DNA from: Anammoximicrobium sp032229885
GTDB lineage: Bacteria; Planctomycetota; Planctomycetia; Pirellulales; Pirellulaceae
Length of the DNA: 19,561 nucleotides
Direction: 5' to 3'
NCBI GenBank assembly: GCA_032229885.1
Contig: JAVYAJ010000216.1
Location: 1-19,561 of the forward strand
The notes under the pieces are model-generated. The model searched no databases, had not been told where the DNA came from, and saw nothing but the letters and a program-made list of their open reading frames with translations. Of this stretch, positions 7,837-14,958 are shown one piece after another (positions within the stretch are counted from its first letter, which is position 1; each line of letters starts with the position of its first letter). The position numbers and the translations under genes are program-made.

Positions 7837-8682
7837 ATGTCAAATCCGACGGCCGAAGACGGCGTTTCGGCGGAAACTCGACTGCGCATCGGCAGCCACG
7901 TGTTGCACAGCCGGCTATTCGTCGGCACCGGCAGGTACCAGACGTACGAGATCATGCGCGAGGCGTTGGAACTGTCCGGAACCGATTGTGTGACGGTTGC
8001 CATTCGTCGCGAACGGCTGTACGACAGCAGCGGACGAAACATCCTGGACGCCATGGATCTGCAACGCTACACGCTGTTGCCGAACACGGCCGGCTGCTTT
8101 ACGGTCGAAGACGCCGTGCGAACCGCCCGCTTGGGCCGCGAAATCCTGCTGGGCCTCGAAAACCCGGGGGCGGACTGGGTCAAGCTCGAAGTCCTCGCCG
8201 ACACCAAGACGCTGCTGCCCGACCCGATCGCCACGGTCCAGGCGACCGAGCTGTTGGTGAACGAAGGTTTTCAGGTGCTGGTGTACACGTCGGACGATCC
8301 GATCGTCGCGCGGCGGTTGAAACAGGCCGGCGCGGCGGCGGTGATGCCGGCTGGCAGCCCGATCGGTTCCGGACAGGGCATTCTGAACTTCACCAACCTG
8401 CGGATCTGTCTGGAATACCTCAAAGAAGACGATCCCGACTATCCCGTGATCGTCGATGCCGGGGTGGGAACCGCCAGCGACGTCGCCGTCGCCATGGAGA
8501 CGGGCATCGATGGCGTGCTGCTGAACACGGCGATCGCCCACGCCAAAGACCCGTTGAACATGGCGCGCGCGATGCGGCACGCCGTCGCCGCCGGACGCTT
8601 GGCCTATCTGTCCGGCCGCATTCCCCGGAAGCTGTACGCCACCGCCAGCAGCCCGCTCGAAGGCGTCATCGGCGCAGCCTGA
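7837..8682 (+). CDS. thiG: ThiG, thiazole synthase
   Basis: The protein has 281 residues, slightly longer than the common 255-265 because of an N-terminal extension. ThiG is a TIM-barrel enzyme that condenses 1-deoxy-xylulose 5-phosphate, dehydroglycine and ThiS thiocarboxylate into the thiazole phosphate of thiamine. Visible signatures are SRLFVGTGRY (about 25-34), CVTVAIRR (51-58), LPNTAGC (81-87), WVKLEVL with the Schiff-base lysine at about K116, VMPAGSPIGSGQG, PVIVDAGVGTASD and GVLLNTAIAHAKDP. Every expected active-site block is intact, so it should be functional. The ATG has the strong site at 7818-7827. It ends the three-gene plus-strand group starting at 7016; no other thi genes are within view and no THI-box riboswitch was seen upstream. 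Confidence 0.97.
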   Translation: MSNPTAEDGVSAETRLRIGSHVLHSRLFVGTGRYQTYEIMREALELSGTDCVTVAIRRERLYDSSGRNILDAMDLQRYTLLPNTAGCFTVEDAVRTARLGREILLGLENPGADWVKLEVLADTKTLLPDPIATVQATELLVNEGFQVLVYTSDDPIVARRLKQAGAAAVMPAGSPIGSGQGILNFTNLRICLEYLKEDDPDYPVIVDAGVGTASDVAVAMETGIDGVLLNTAIAHAKDPLNMARAMRHAVAAGRLAYLSGRIPRKLYATASSPLEGVIGAA

Positions 8683-9213
8683 GGCAGCTAGCACGCGACC
8701 GAAATGAAAGCGGCGCGGCAAGCGCACCGCGCGCCCCGCGCCGTCGTGGCAGATCCCACGCCGTCCGCGAGGGCTCCGCGCCGCCCTGGGCTTCCCCGTC
8801 GGCACCCGGTGCCGAACGCGCCCAACCCGCCGTCCCACGCCGCAGCCCCGGGAACCCCCTCTGATCCATAATCCGGCCACTGGTCCTACGTCTCATCTGT
8901 CTAATTCGTCCCATTCGTCTTATGCGCCCCATGCGCGATTTGTGAACTCAAAATTCCAGAAGTCGCCCGCATCAAAATTGCTCTTGATTCAATCCGGCGG
9001 ATCGCGGATATACGACGATCGCCCGGAATCGAACGCACGCGGACGATCAGATGCACGGTCATGTCGTTCTGAATCGCCGGCGACGCGCGGCGGGTGCGCC
9101 GTCGCGGCAGGCTCGATTCGACCGTTTGCCATCGCCCCGCGCCGATCGGATTCTTGGGGCGACGGATTCAGTAGGCAAGCATCGCAAACCCGGCCCACCG
9201 ATGGAGTGCGCGT
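8683..9213. other. Intergenic region after thiG
   Basis: This 531-bp gap holds no gene I can support; open frames on both strands lack family features and overlap one another. The one distinct element is the 9-bp-period repeat at 8890-8934. A 6-bp stem (GCGCGG/CCGCGC) around 8712-8731 follows thiG but lacks a T-run, so I do not call it a terminator. The glycosyltransferase promoter should be near 9000-9200, but no clear hexamers stand out. Confidence 0.55.
8890..8934. repeat. 9-bp-period degenerate tandem repeat, five units
   Basis: Five consecutive 9-mers run from 8890: GTCTCATCT, GTCTAATTC, GTCCCATTC, GTCTTATGC, GCCCCATGC. The consensus is GTCCCATTC. Read on the opposite strand it would encode Gly/Arg/Ile/Met-like triplets, but there is no supported gene. 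Similar short-period spacers occur in environmental bacterial genomes; their role is not known to me. Confidence 0.75.
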
Positions 9214-10623
9214 GTGGACACGGCGGTCGCAACGAATCGTATTCTGCTCGAGTGTACGCCGACATTTCGCACAGGCGCCCGTCGCGGAATTCCGCGCACC
9301 GTTCGCAGCATTGTGCGGCACGCGCCGGCCGCGGCGGACGAGCTCGGCGTCGGGTGGTCGTCGCTGGCCTACGCCTGCGGCAGTTGGACGCAGGCCTCGT
9401 GGTCTGGACACGAGCCGCGCACCCGGGACAGCAGGGCCGTGCAGGCATACCGTCGGGCCGCGCAGGCAGTGTGCGCGCTGGTTCCATCGCCCGGGCTGCG
9501 GCGTTTGTTGCTGCCGCAGCCAGGGCGGGCGGGAATTTGGAAGGGACCGCTGCTCGCCGCGCGCGCCGTGCGCGGCATGGCTCGACGGACGCTCTGGCCG
9601 CAGATTCGGCCCACCGCTGGCGACGTCCTGCTGGTGCTGGATTTCTGGCTGCGGCCCCCGGCAAGTTACTGGCGACAGATCGCTGCCGCCCGACGCCGCG
9701 GCGCGCGGATCGGCGTGGTCGTCTACGACCTGATTCCGCTCACCCATCCGTTCCTGGTCGGTCCGCGGCATCAGCAACGTTTCGAACAGTGGCTGGATGC
9801 GGCTGCCGCCCACGCCGATTTCTTCGTGTCGATCTCCAACACGGTGCGCGACGAGCTGCGGACGTATCTCGACCAGCGGAGGCAGGGCACGTCGTGGCCG
9901 AACCACCGCCATGCGTCGTTCGCGCTGGGTTCCGAGTTGGGCGTCGAACATCATGGCCAGGTCCGCGCCGACGTGGTCCGAGCGCTCGCCTCTGACGACG
10001 TCTACTTGATGGTCGGCGCGATCGAGCCGCGGAAGAATCAGGCCTTTCTCCTGGACGCGTTCGAGCGGCTGTGGGCAGACGGGCAGGACGTGCGGCTGTG
10101 CCTCGTAGGCGGCTATGCGTCGCGCGACTCGGAGCTGGTTCAGCGGATCGAAGGACACGTCGAACGCGGCCGGAAGTTGTTCTGCTTTACGGATCTGAGC
10201 GACGCCGAGCTTGCGCACTGTTATGCGCGGGCCAAGGCACTGGTCTATCCGTCGATCGTCGAAGGCTTCGGTTTGCCGATCGTCGAAGCGTTGCGGCACG
10301 GCCTCCCGGTGCTGGCCAGCGATACGCCGATCCATCGCGAGGTAGGCGGCGAGTTCTGCGAGTATTTCTCCCTCTCTTCGCCGTGCCTGTTGGCCGAACG
10401 GATCGCCGCTCGCCAGCGGTCCGCCGCGACATCGCCCGCTCGCGATCCGGCGGCGTATCGTGCCGTCAGTTGGCAGGACAGTTGCCGCCAACTGTTCCAG
10501 ACGTGTCTCGAATCGAGCCCAGGGACAGAAAGGACCGACCGTGCAAGTCTGTTTCGCCCAGCATGGCGAGGATCTGGTGTTGGGGCGCGCGCTGAGATGG
10601 CCTCGACGCGGATTTTACGTTGA
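9214..10623 (+). CDS. GT4-family glycosyltransferase (GT-B fold)
   Basis: The protein has 469 residues. The start is GTG 9214, with GGAG at 9203-9206 placed 7 nt upstream, and the first residues DTAVATNRILLECTPT read as a normal glycosyltransferase beginning. The N-terminal half carries the acceptor-side domain, with VVVYDLIPLTHP and ADFFVSISNTVRDEL typical of GT4 enzymes. The C-terminal donor-binding domain begins near residue 264 (YLMVGAIEPRKNQAFLLDAF), continues with VRLCLVGG, and has the E-x7-E motif EGFGLPIVE at about 350-358. It should transfer a nucleotide-sugar residue onto a surface polysaccharide or lipid-linked oligosaccharide in the cytoplasm. Substrate is not readable. The last 83 bp overlap the next gene in another frame. 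Confidence 0.9.
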   Translation: MDTAVATNRILLECTPTFRTGARRGIPRTVRSIVRHAPAAADELGVGWSSLAYACGSWTQASWSGHEPRTRDSRAVQAYRRAAQAVCALVPSPGLRRLLLPQPGRAGIWKGPLLAARAVRGMARRTLWPQIRPTAGDVLLVLDFWLRPPASYWRQIAAARRRGARIGVVVYDLIPLTHPFLVGPRHQQRFEQWLDAAAAHADFFVSISNTVRDELRTYLDQRRQGTSWPNHRHASFALGSELGVEHHGQVRADVVRALASDDVYLMVGAIEPRKNQAFLLDAFERLWADGQDVRLCLVGGYASRDSELVQRIEGHVERGRKLFCFTDLSDAELAHCYARAKALVYPSIVEGFGLPIVEALRHGLPVLASDTPIHREVGGEFCEYFSLSSPCLLAERIAARQRSAATSPARDPAAYRAVSWQDSCRQLFQTCLESSPGTERTDRASLFRPAWRGSGVGARAEMASTRILR

Positions 10624-11329
10624 CGTCGGCGCCGCGCACCCGACGGCGCTGTCGGTGACTCGCCTGTTTTACGAGCGCGGCTGGAACGGCGTCAACATCG
10701 AGCCGCTGCCGCACATGTTCCACGCCCTGGCTTGCCAACGGACACGCGACGTCAACCTGCGGGTGGCCGCATCTGACCACGCCGGCGCGTCCAGCTTCTT
10801 TCAGGTGACCGCGCGCACCTGCGCCGATGGCAGCATCGCCACCGGCTTGTCGACGTTTGACCGCGAACTGGCCGCCCACTACCGTCGCGAAGGATATATC
10901 GTCGACGAGTTGACAATCCCCTTGATGACGTTGGACGCGATCCTGGATCGACATGCCACAACGACCATTGATTTCCTGAAGCTGGATGTCGAAGGCCACG
11001 AGCAGGTCGCGCTCCGCGGATTGAACCTGTCGCGTCACCGTCCGCGGATCCTGCTGATCGAAGCCGTTCGGCCGCTGACCGCCGTCCCTGCGTACGACGA
11101 TTGGGAACCCCTGGTCACAGGGCAAGGTTACGCATTCGCGGCGGACGACGGCGTCAACCGCTACTATGTCCGCGACGAGGATCGCCCGCTGGCGGCGCGG
11201 CTGCGCCCGTTGGCGGCCCACGAATACCTGCGCATCGGCGATTCCGGCCACGTCAATTTTAACCAGCGTTGGCTAAAACCTTGGAAACGACTCGCCAGGT
11301 CCTGGCTGCGTCCGGCAAAGCCGGCCTGA
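10541..11329 (+). CDS. FkbM-family SAM-dependent methyltransferase
   Basis: The protein has 262 residues from GTG 10541, chosen because AGGA at 10531-10534 lies 6 nt upstream and the protein then opens VCFAQHGEDLVLGRAL, as FkbM proteins do. An upstream ATG at 10460 would overlap the glycosyltransferase by 164 bp. The SAM-binding motif is FYVDVGAAHP at about 25-34, with the acidic IEPLP at 53-57 and LKLDVEGHE at 146-154. FkbM enzymes O-methylate sugars or small molecules. Next to a glycosyltransferase, methylation of a glycan residue is the likely job. It overlaps that gene by 83 bp, which favours co-translation. A basic tail (KPWKRLARSWLRPAKPA) closes the protein. A short palindrome (CCGACGAC-g-GTCGTCGG, 11360-11376) follows. 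Confidence 0.9.
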   Translation: MQVCFAQHGEDLVLGRALRWPRRGFYVDVGAAHPTALSVTRLFYERGWNGVNIEPLPHMFHALACQRTRDVNLRVAASDHAGASSFFQVTARTCADGSIATGLSTFDRELAAHYRREGYIVDELTIPLMTLDAILDRHATTTIDFLKLDVEGHEQVALRGLNLSRHRPRILLIEAVRPLTAVPAYDDWEPLVTGQGYAFAADDGVNRYYVRDEDRPLAARLRPLAAHEYLRIGDSGHVNFNQRWLKPWKRLARSWLRPAKPA

Positions 11330-11519
11330 GGCACGACACCGACACGAACATCTACCCAGCCGACGACGGTCGTCGGTTGCAACCCGACGTGTACACGCGG
11401 GGCTGCGCCAACCTCCAGCGGAACCTATCGACGCCGCAGCGGGCAGGCACGCACTTCGTCATGTCGTACGCGGGCATGGCGGTGAACGGCATCGCCGGTT
11501 TTGCAAACTCCCGGCCCGT

Positions 11520-12197
11520 GGCGACAGCCGCCAGACGCTGGCGGAAACGCTGGCCGACATCCCCGAGGACGCCGACGATCTGAACACCGCGGAACAAGAA
11601 CACCTCGAAGAAACCCTGGTCGACGACGCCACGGCCGAGAAAACGGTCGACGAGCTCGAGGCGGAAATCGTCATGCTCAGCAGACTCGAACGCCAGGCCA
11701 AGCGGGTCGTGGTCTCGGGCCACGATCGGAAATGGGACGAGCGGTCCAAGATCCTACAGCGCACGCCCGAGATGCGGGGCGCCGCCGGCCGCCAGCGCAA
11801 GCTGCTCGTCTTCTCCGAGCACCGCGACACGCTGGACTATCAGCACGACAAGATCGCCGGCGTCCCGGGGAACCACGCCGCCATCGTCACCATCCACGGC
11901 GGCACGCATCGCGACGAACGCCGCCGGTTGCAGGCCCTGCTCCGTTCGGACCCCGACGCCTGCATGCTGGTCGCGACCACCGTCACCGTCACCCGCAACG
12001 AGATCCTGTACGCCTCCAACCAGGGCGAAAAGTTCGTCCTGGCCATCGTGCTGGTCAACGACGACGGCACCACCGACGGCCCATACTACCTCCGCCGCCC
12101 CTTCGACCGCGAGCCGGACTGGGGCGTGGCGTCGGTGAACCATGAACTACACGAGCTGCTGCGCCGCAGCACACCGGGGGCAGCCCGATGGACTTGA
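11520..12197 (+). pseudogene. SNF2/DEAD-type helicase remnant with DUF3883-like tail, internally deleted
   Basis: The frame can be read from about 11520 with no start codon in its conserved part; the first ATG is 11673. It opens with an acidic coiled-coil-like stretch (ETLADIPEDADDLNTAEQEH, LEAEIVMLSRLERQ). It continues through the second RecA lobe: KLLVFSEHRDTLDY, VTIHGGTHRDERRRLQ and DPDACMLVAT. At 11976-11993 the sequence should go on with helicase motifs V and VI (DAAGEG..NLQ and Q..GR..R.GQ in the family). Instead it jumps through a TVTVT microrepeat into RNEILYASNQGEKFVLAIVLV and RRPFDREPDWGVASVNHELHELL, which resemble the DUF3883 C-terminus of such helicases. The first RecA lobe with Walker A/B is also missing. 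This is a dead gene with 5' truncation and internal deletion. The 190 bp before it (11330-11519) hold no recognisable gene. Confidence 0.75.
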
Positions 12198-12649
12198 ACG
12201 CACAAACAGAACCGTTCAGCCGCGCCTATGTCCAGGCGGTCGCCGCGGTGGTCGGATTTGCGTGGGCCGTGCCGAGCGTGGATGATGATCGCATCGACTT
12301 GACCTTGTCGGCCAAGGGCGGGGGCGGAACCACCCGACGTCCAAAACTAGCTTTCCAGCTAAAATGCCCTGCGCAGGATGCGCCTTCGCAACCGAACTTC
12401 TCCTATCCGCTCAAGATCAACCATTACGATGATCTCCGTGACGATACGGTCCTGGTCCCTCGAATTCTGGTCGTCGTCTTGGCGCCCGATCACCTAGCCG
12501 CTTGGCTGCGCCATAGCGAGGTCGAAATGGCCCTGCGACGGTGCGGGTATTGGACCAATTCACACGGATTGCCAGCGACCACGAACAACCCCACGGCGCC
12601 CGTCACGATAGACCGTGACAACGTGTTCAGTCCGTCCGTCCTGACCTAG
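12188..12649 (+). CDS. DUF4365-type PD-(D/E)xK nuclease-like protein
   Basis: The protein has 153 residues. ATG 12188 overlaps the helicase remnant by 10 bp, the spacing expected of an old operon pair. The sequence follows the DUF4365 pattern: EPFSRAYVQAVAAVVGFAWAVP, then VDDDRIDLTLSAKGGGG (31-47), KLAFQLKC (53-60), LKINHYDDLRDDTVLVPRILVVV (split as 75-97) and ALRRCGYWTNSHGLPATTNN. D37 and the Q57-x-K59 pair match the acidic and E/QxK positions of a PD-(D/E)xK nuclease core. DUF4365 proteins are found with helicases in accessory loci. The C-terminus seems slightly short. With its helicase partner broken, the gene may be an orphan; whether it is expressed is unknown. Confidence 0.75.
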   Translation: MDLNAQTEPFSRAYVQAVAAVVGFAWAVPSVDDDRIDLTLSAKGGGGTTRRPKLAFQLKCPAQDAPSQPNFSYPLKINHYDDLRDDTVLVPRILVVVLAPDHLAAWLRHSEVEMALRRCGYWTNSHGLPATTNNPTAPVTIDRDNVFSPSVLT

Positions 12650-12689
12650 CGCGGCCGGCAGCCGCAACCGAACACGGGCCGAGAAATAT

Positions 12690-12925
12690 TGAAGAGGACC
12701 AGAAATCACACGAATAAGGACATCGCGTCTAACCGCTTTTCTACATACCACTATCTGTGTTCATCCGTGTCCATCCGCCGTGATTCGCCTGCCATGTCTC
12801 TCCCCGCTACGGCGGGACGCCGAAATCTCAGCGCCCTCAGCGTCTCCGCGTTTCCAAAACGTATTTTCATGTAGCCCGGCCAGTTCGCCCGCGCAAGGGC
12901 GTCGATGAAACGCAGAGACGCAGAG
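12690..12925. repeat. Mosaic of short-period degenerate repeats
   Basis: Several low-complexity motifs lie together. They are an AATCACACGAATAAGGA stretch near 12704, TGTGTTCATC-CGTGTCCATC (10-bp period) at 12757-12776, CTCAGCGCC-CTCAGCGTC-TCCGCGTTTC around 12828-12853, and a perfect 8-bp tandem ACGCAGAG-ACGCAGAG at 12910-12925. All are intergenic spacer-type repeats rather than coding sequence. The last one cuts into the recombinase stub on the other strand. No unique spacers are present, so this is not CRISPR. Confidence 0.65.
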
Positions 12926-13098
12926 GTGTCTTGCTCCCGCTGCAATCGCTTGAGCAACGCCAACGAAGACGCTTTAGCTTCGCTCAGCGGTATCTGCTTT
13001 CGCTTGCCGTTGGCGAGCGTCAACGTTCCGCACCAGCGCTTGCTGAAGATCGTTTCTTTGCTTCCGGCTCTCGTTGTCTGCTTTCGGAAAACGTTCAT
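12751..13098 (-). pseudogene. N-terminal stub of a probable tyrosine recombinase/integrase
   Basis: ATG 13098 has AAGGGG about 8 nt upstream, a good ribosome site. The first 57 codons (13098-12928) read MNVFRKQTTRAGSKETIFSK, RWCGTLTLANGKRKQIPLSE and AKASSLALLKRLQREQD. That matches the N-terminal start of planctomycete phage-type integrases: short basic strand, GK.R..PL element, then the helix preceding the core-binding domain. After residue 57 the frame runs into ACGCAGAG-type repeat sequence and continues as meaningless residues to a stop at 12751. The core-binding and catalytic domains (R..HR..Y) are absent. The stub starts 157 bp beyond the 3' end of the tRNA on the same strand, a classic integrase position. 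Assignment is by pattern only. Confidence 0.55.
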
Positions 13099-13134
13099 CG
13101 CCAACGCCCCTTCTCTCAGCGATTGGCGTTGGCG

Positions 13135-13182
13135 TATTTGCACAGCATTTGCACGGAATCTTGTGCAAATACGGTGCAAATA
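13135..13182. other. Four-box inverted repeat (candidate recombinase site or operator)
   Basis: TATTTGCAC at 13135-13143, ATTTGCAC at 13147-13154, GTGCAAAT(A) at 13163-13171 and GTGCAAATA at 13174-13182 form two nested inverted pairs. The inner pair is a perfect 8-bp inverted repeat around an 8-bp centre, the geometry of tyrosine-recombinase core sites. The array lies 37-84 bp upstream of the recombinase stub start and 73 bp beyond the tRNA 3' end. It could be an integrase core or arm site, or an operator controlling the integrase promoter. Confidence 0.6.
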
Positions 13183-13185
13183 ACG

Positions 13186-13212
13186 AAAAAAACGCCTAAC
13201 GCAACGAGCGTC
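13186..13212 (-). terminator. Weak candidate terminator of the tRNA
   Basis: Reading the minus strand, ACGC and GCGT arms enclose a 12-base loop and are followed at once by seven T residues (A-run at 13186-13192 on the plus strand). The stem is short. Position, about 45-70 nt past the tRNA end, suits tRNA transcript termination. Confidence 0.35.
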
Positions 13213-13254
13213 AATCGCTGACGTAAAGCGTTGTACGATAAGCGTTTACGAGAG

Positions 13255-13327
<73 letters not shown>

Positions 13328-13374
13328 GATTTGGTGCGTGGTTTCGAGATTGGTGAGAGTCTCGAAGCGACGGT

Positions 13375-13404
13375 ACTATACCTCATCGTGTGGACGAATC
13401 GCAA
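13375..13404 (-). promoter_or_regulatory. Candidate promoter of the tRNA gene
   Basis: On the minus strand, TTGCGA (plus-strand 13399-13404) and TATAGT (13375-13380) are 18 bp apart, four and five of six matches to the sigma-70 consensus. The expected start near 13368 leaves a 5' leader of about 40 nt before the tRNA. Confidence 0.5.
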
Positions 13405-13721
13405 CGGACAGTCCGCTCTTTTGGGGCCGCGGGCGAGCGGGCCGCACGGCCAGTCGCGACGCGTCGCCATCCGGACCGGGGCGGCGTTGCCGATGGGATC
13501 GCACGCGCAACGTTTGGAGCGTTGCGCGACAGCATGGGATCGAGCGACATGACGGGTCCAGACCGCGACACGGGCGACACGCCGAGCGCGGCGGTAAACG
13601 ACCTGGTCCTTTCTTGACGGCGAAGTCGTAGCAGGAGCGAAGACGGGGAAAATAACGCGACACGGGCGTCGTTCGGGTTCGGCCCGCGTTTCCACTTGAC
13701 GCGCGCCACTTGGATTGGCCG
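13405..13721. other. Intergenic region without recognisable genes
   Basis: Short open frames occur in several phases here, as expected of high-GC DNA, but none has a family signature, good start signals or consistent coding character. I see no RNA gene or clear repeat in it. Confidence 0.5.
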
Positions 13722-14789
13722 TCAATCCCAGATCTCGTTCAGTCTTCGCACCCAGTTCCCGTGCAGGATCGCCGCAATGGCGTCGACAGCGTAGCCGCGC
13801 GCGGCCAACAGGCCCTCCAAACGCTGGAGGTCGGCGATCGTCTCCAAATCCCGCGGACACTGCTCGCGACCATATCCGCCGTCCAAATCCGATCCAATAC
13901 CGCAATGGCGAGCGTTGCCGGCCAACTGGCAGATGTGATCGATGTGCTGCACGATCCGTGCGATCTCGAGGCCCGCTTCGTCCGGCGTGGTCTGTCCGGG
14001 AATCCAGCCCGGCTGCATCATCCAGGCGTCGAATGCGACGCCGATGACCGCCTGCCGATCAATCAGCGCTCGAATCTGCTCGTCGCTGAACTGGCGCTGA
14101 TGGGGAACCAACGCCCGACAGTTGTTGTGGCTGGCCCAAACCGGGCCGTCGAATCGGTCCAAGGCTTCCCAAAAAGCCTCGTCTGTCAGGTGCGTGACAT
14201 CCAAGACAAGTCCCAGGCGTTGCATCTCGCCGAGCAGTTCGCGGCCGGCTGGCGTCAGGCCGCCACGAGCGCCCGTTCCCGGGGCATAGCGGCCGGGGCC
14301 GTAATGGGCCAGACCGACGGCTCGCAGACCGTCTGCGCAAGCCCGCTCGAGGTGCGCTGGCGTAAGGATCGAGTCCGCGCCTTCGAGGCTCAGGATGTAT
14401 CCGATCGGCGCATTCGGCGGCGGTCCGTGCCGCCAGAGATCGACGATTCGATTCAGGCCCTGCCGGTCGACGATCTGAACCATCTGCCCGGCGTCTTCCA
14501 TCGCGCGATACCAGGCTAGCTGGGCCTGAGTCACCGCCCACGCGATCTCCGGACTGTTCCAGCCGGGCAGCGCGTTGTCCGGCGCGACGTAGCGGGCGAT
14601 TTGCGTGGCGATGCACACGCCGATTTGCCCGCGACGCATCTCGTCGAACGCCACAACGCCCGAGCCGCGATCACGTTTGTCCGTCAGCGTTTGCTCGCGA
14701 CGGCGGATCTCGGCCAGTGGACGCGTCAAATCCCGATTCCATTCGATGGCGTTCATGGCCAAGTCCAAATGGGCGTCGAAAATCAGCAT
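13722..14789 (-). CDS. Membrane-dipeptidase-type peptidase (M19)
   Basis: The protein has 355 residues. ATG 14789 is chosen because the M19 N-terminal motif FDAHLDLAMN follows immediately (H7, D9); the frame extends 26 codons upstream without homology-like sequence. M19 enzymes are TIM-barrel dipeptidases with two zinc ions. The bridging glutamate is in LSLEGADS (about E136), zinc histidines in DVTHLTDEAFW (about H200) and ASHNNCRAL (about H221), and the substrate/metal aspartate in GIGSDLDGGYG (about D301). All metal ligands are present. No signal peptide is visible, so it is probably cytoplasmic and acts on dipeptides, including D-residue or peptidoglycan-derived ones. It diverges from the transporter at 14959; no functional link is evident. 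Confidence 0.92.
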   Translation of the reverse strand: MLIFDAHLDLAMNAIEWNRDLTRPLAEIRRREQTLTDKRDRGSGVVAFDEMRRGQIGVCIATQIARYVAPDNALPGWNSPEIAWAVTQAQLAWYRAMEDAGQMVQIVDRQGLNRIVDLWRHGPPPNAPIGYILSLEGADSILTPAHLERACADGLRAVGLAHYGPGRYAPGTGARGGLTPAGRELLGEMQRLGLVLDVTHLTDEAFWEALDRFDGPVWASHNNCRALVPHQRQFSDEQIRALIDRQAVIGVAFDAWMMQPGWIPGQTTPDEAGLEIARIVQHIDHICQLAGNARHCGIGSDLDGGYGREQCPRDLETIADLQRLEGLLAARGYAVDAIAAILHGNWVRRLNEIWD

Positions 14790-14882
14790 GGCAGTGGTCC
14801 GTGAGAGAATGGTCTCGGAAAGCTCCAGTATCTTGCCCACGCGCGGCGGCACAAGATGGGACGACAAAAACCGCGGCCGTTC

Positions 14883-14911
14883 CTGACGCCCGATCGGAAA
14901 ATGACTATGAT
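14883..14911 (+). promoter_or_regulatory. Candidate promoter of the SLC13-type transporter
   Basis: CTGACG at 14883-14888 (four of six) and TATGAT at 14906-14911 (five of six) are spaced by 17 bp. An overlapping GATAAT at 14909-14914 is an alternative -10. The predicted start near 14918 gives a leader of about 40 nt. Confidence 0.45.
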
Positions 14912-14958
14912 AATCCGCTTGCCAGAATCTCGATTCGCTTGGTCTGTAGGAACGGAAG

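Noticed and set aside
8989..10491. 500-codon minus-strand open frame
   Set aside because: It lies opposite the glycosyltransferase, whose motifs are clear; the antisense translation is Arg/Ala/Gly noise.
12690..12925. CRISPR array
   Set aside because: Units are 8-10 bp, degenerate and without unique spacers, and no cas genes are present.
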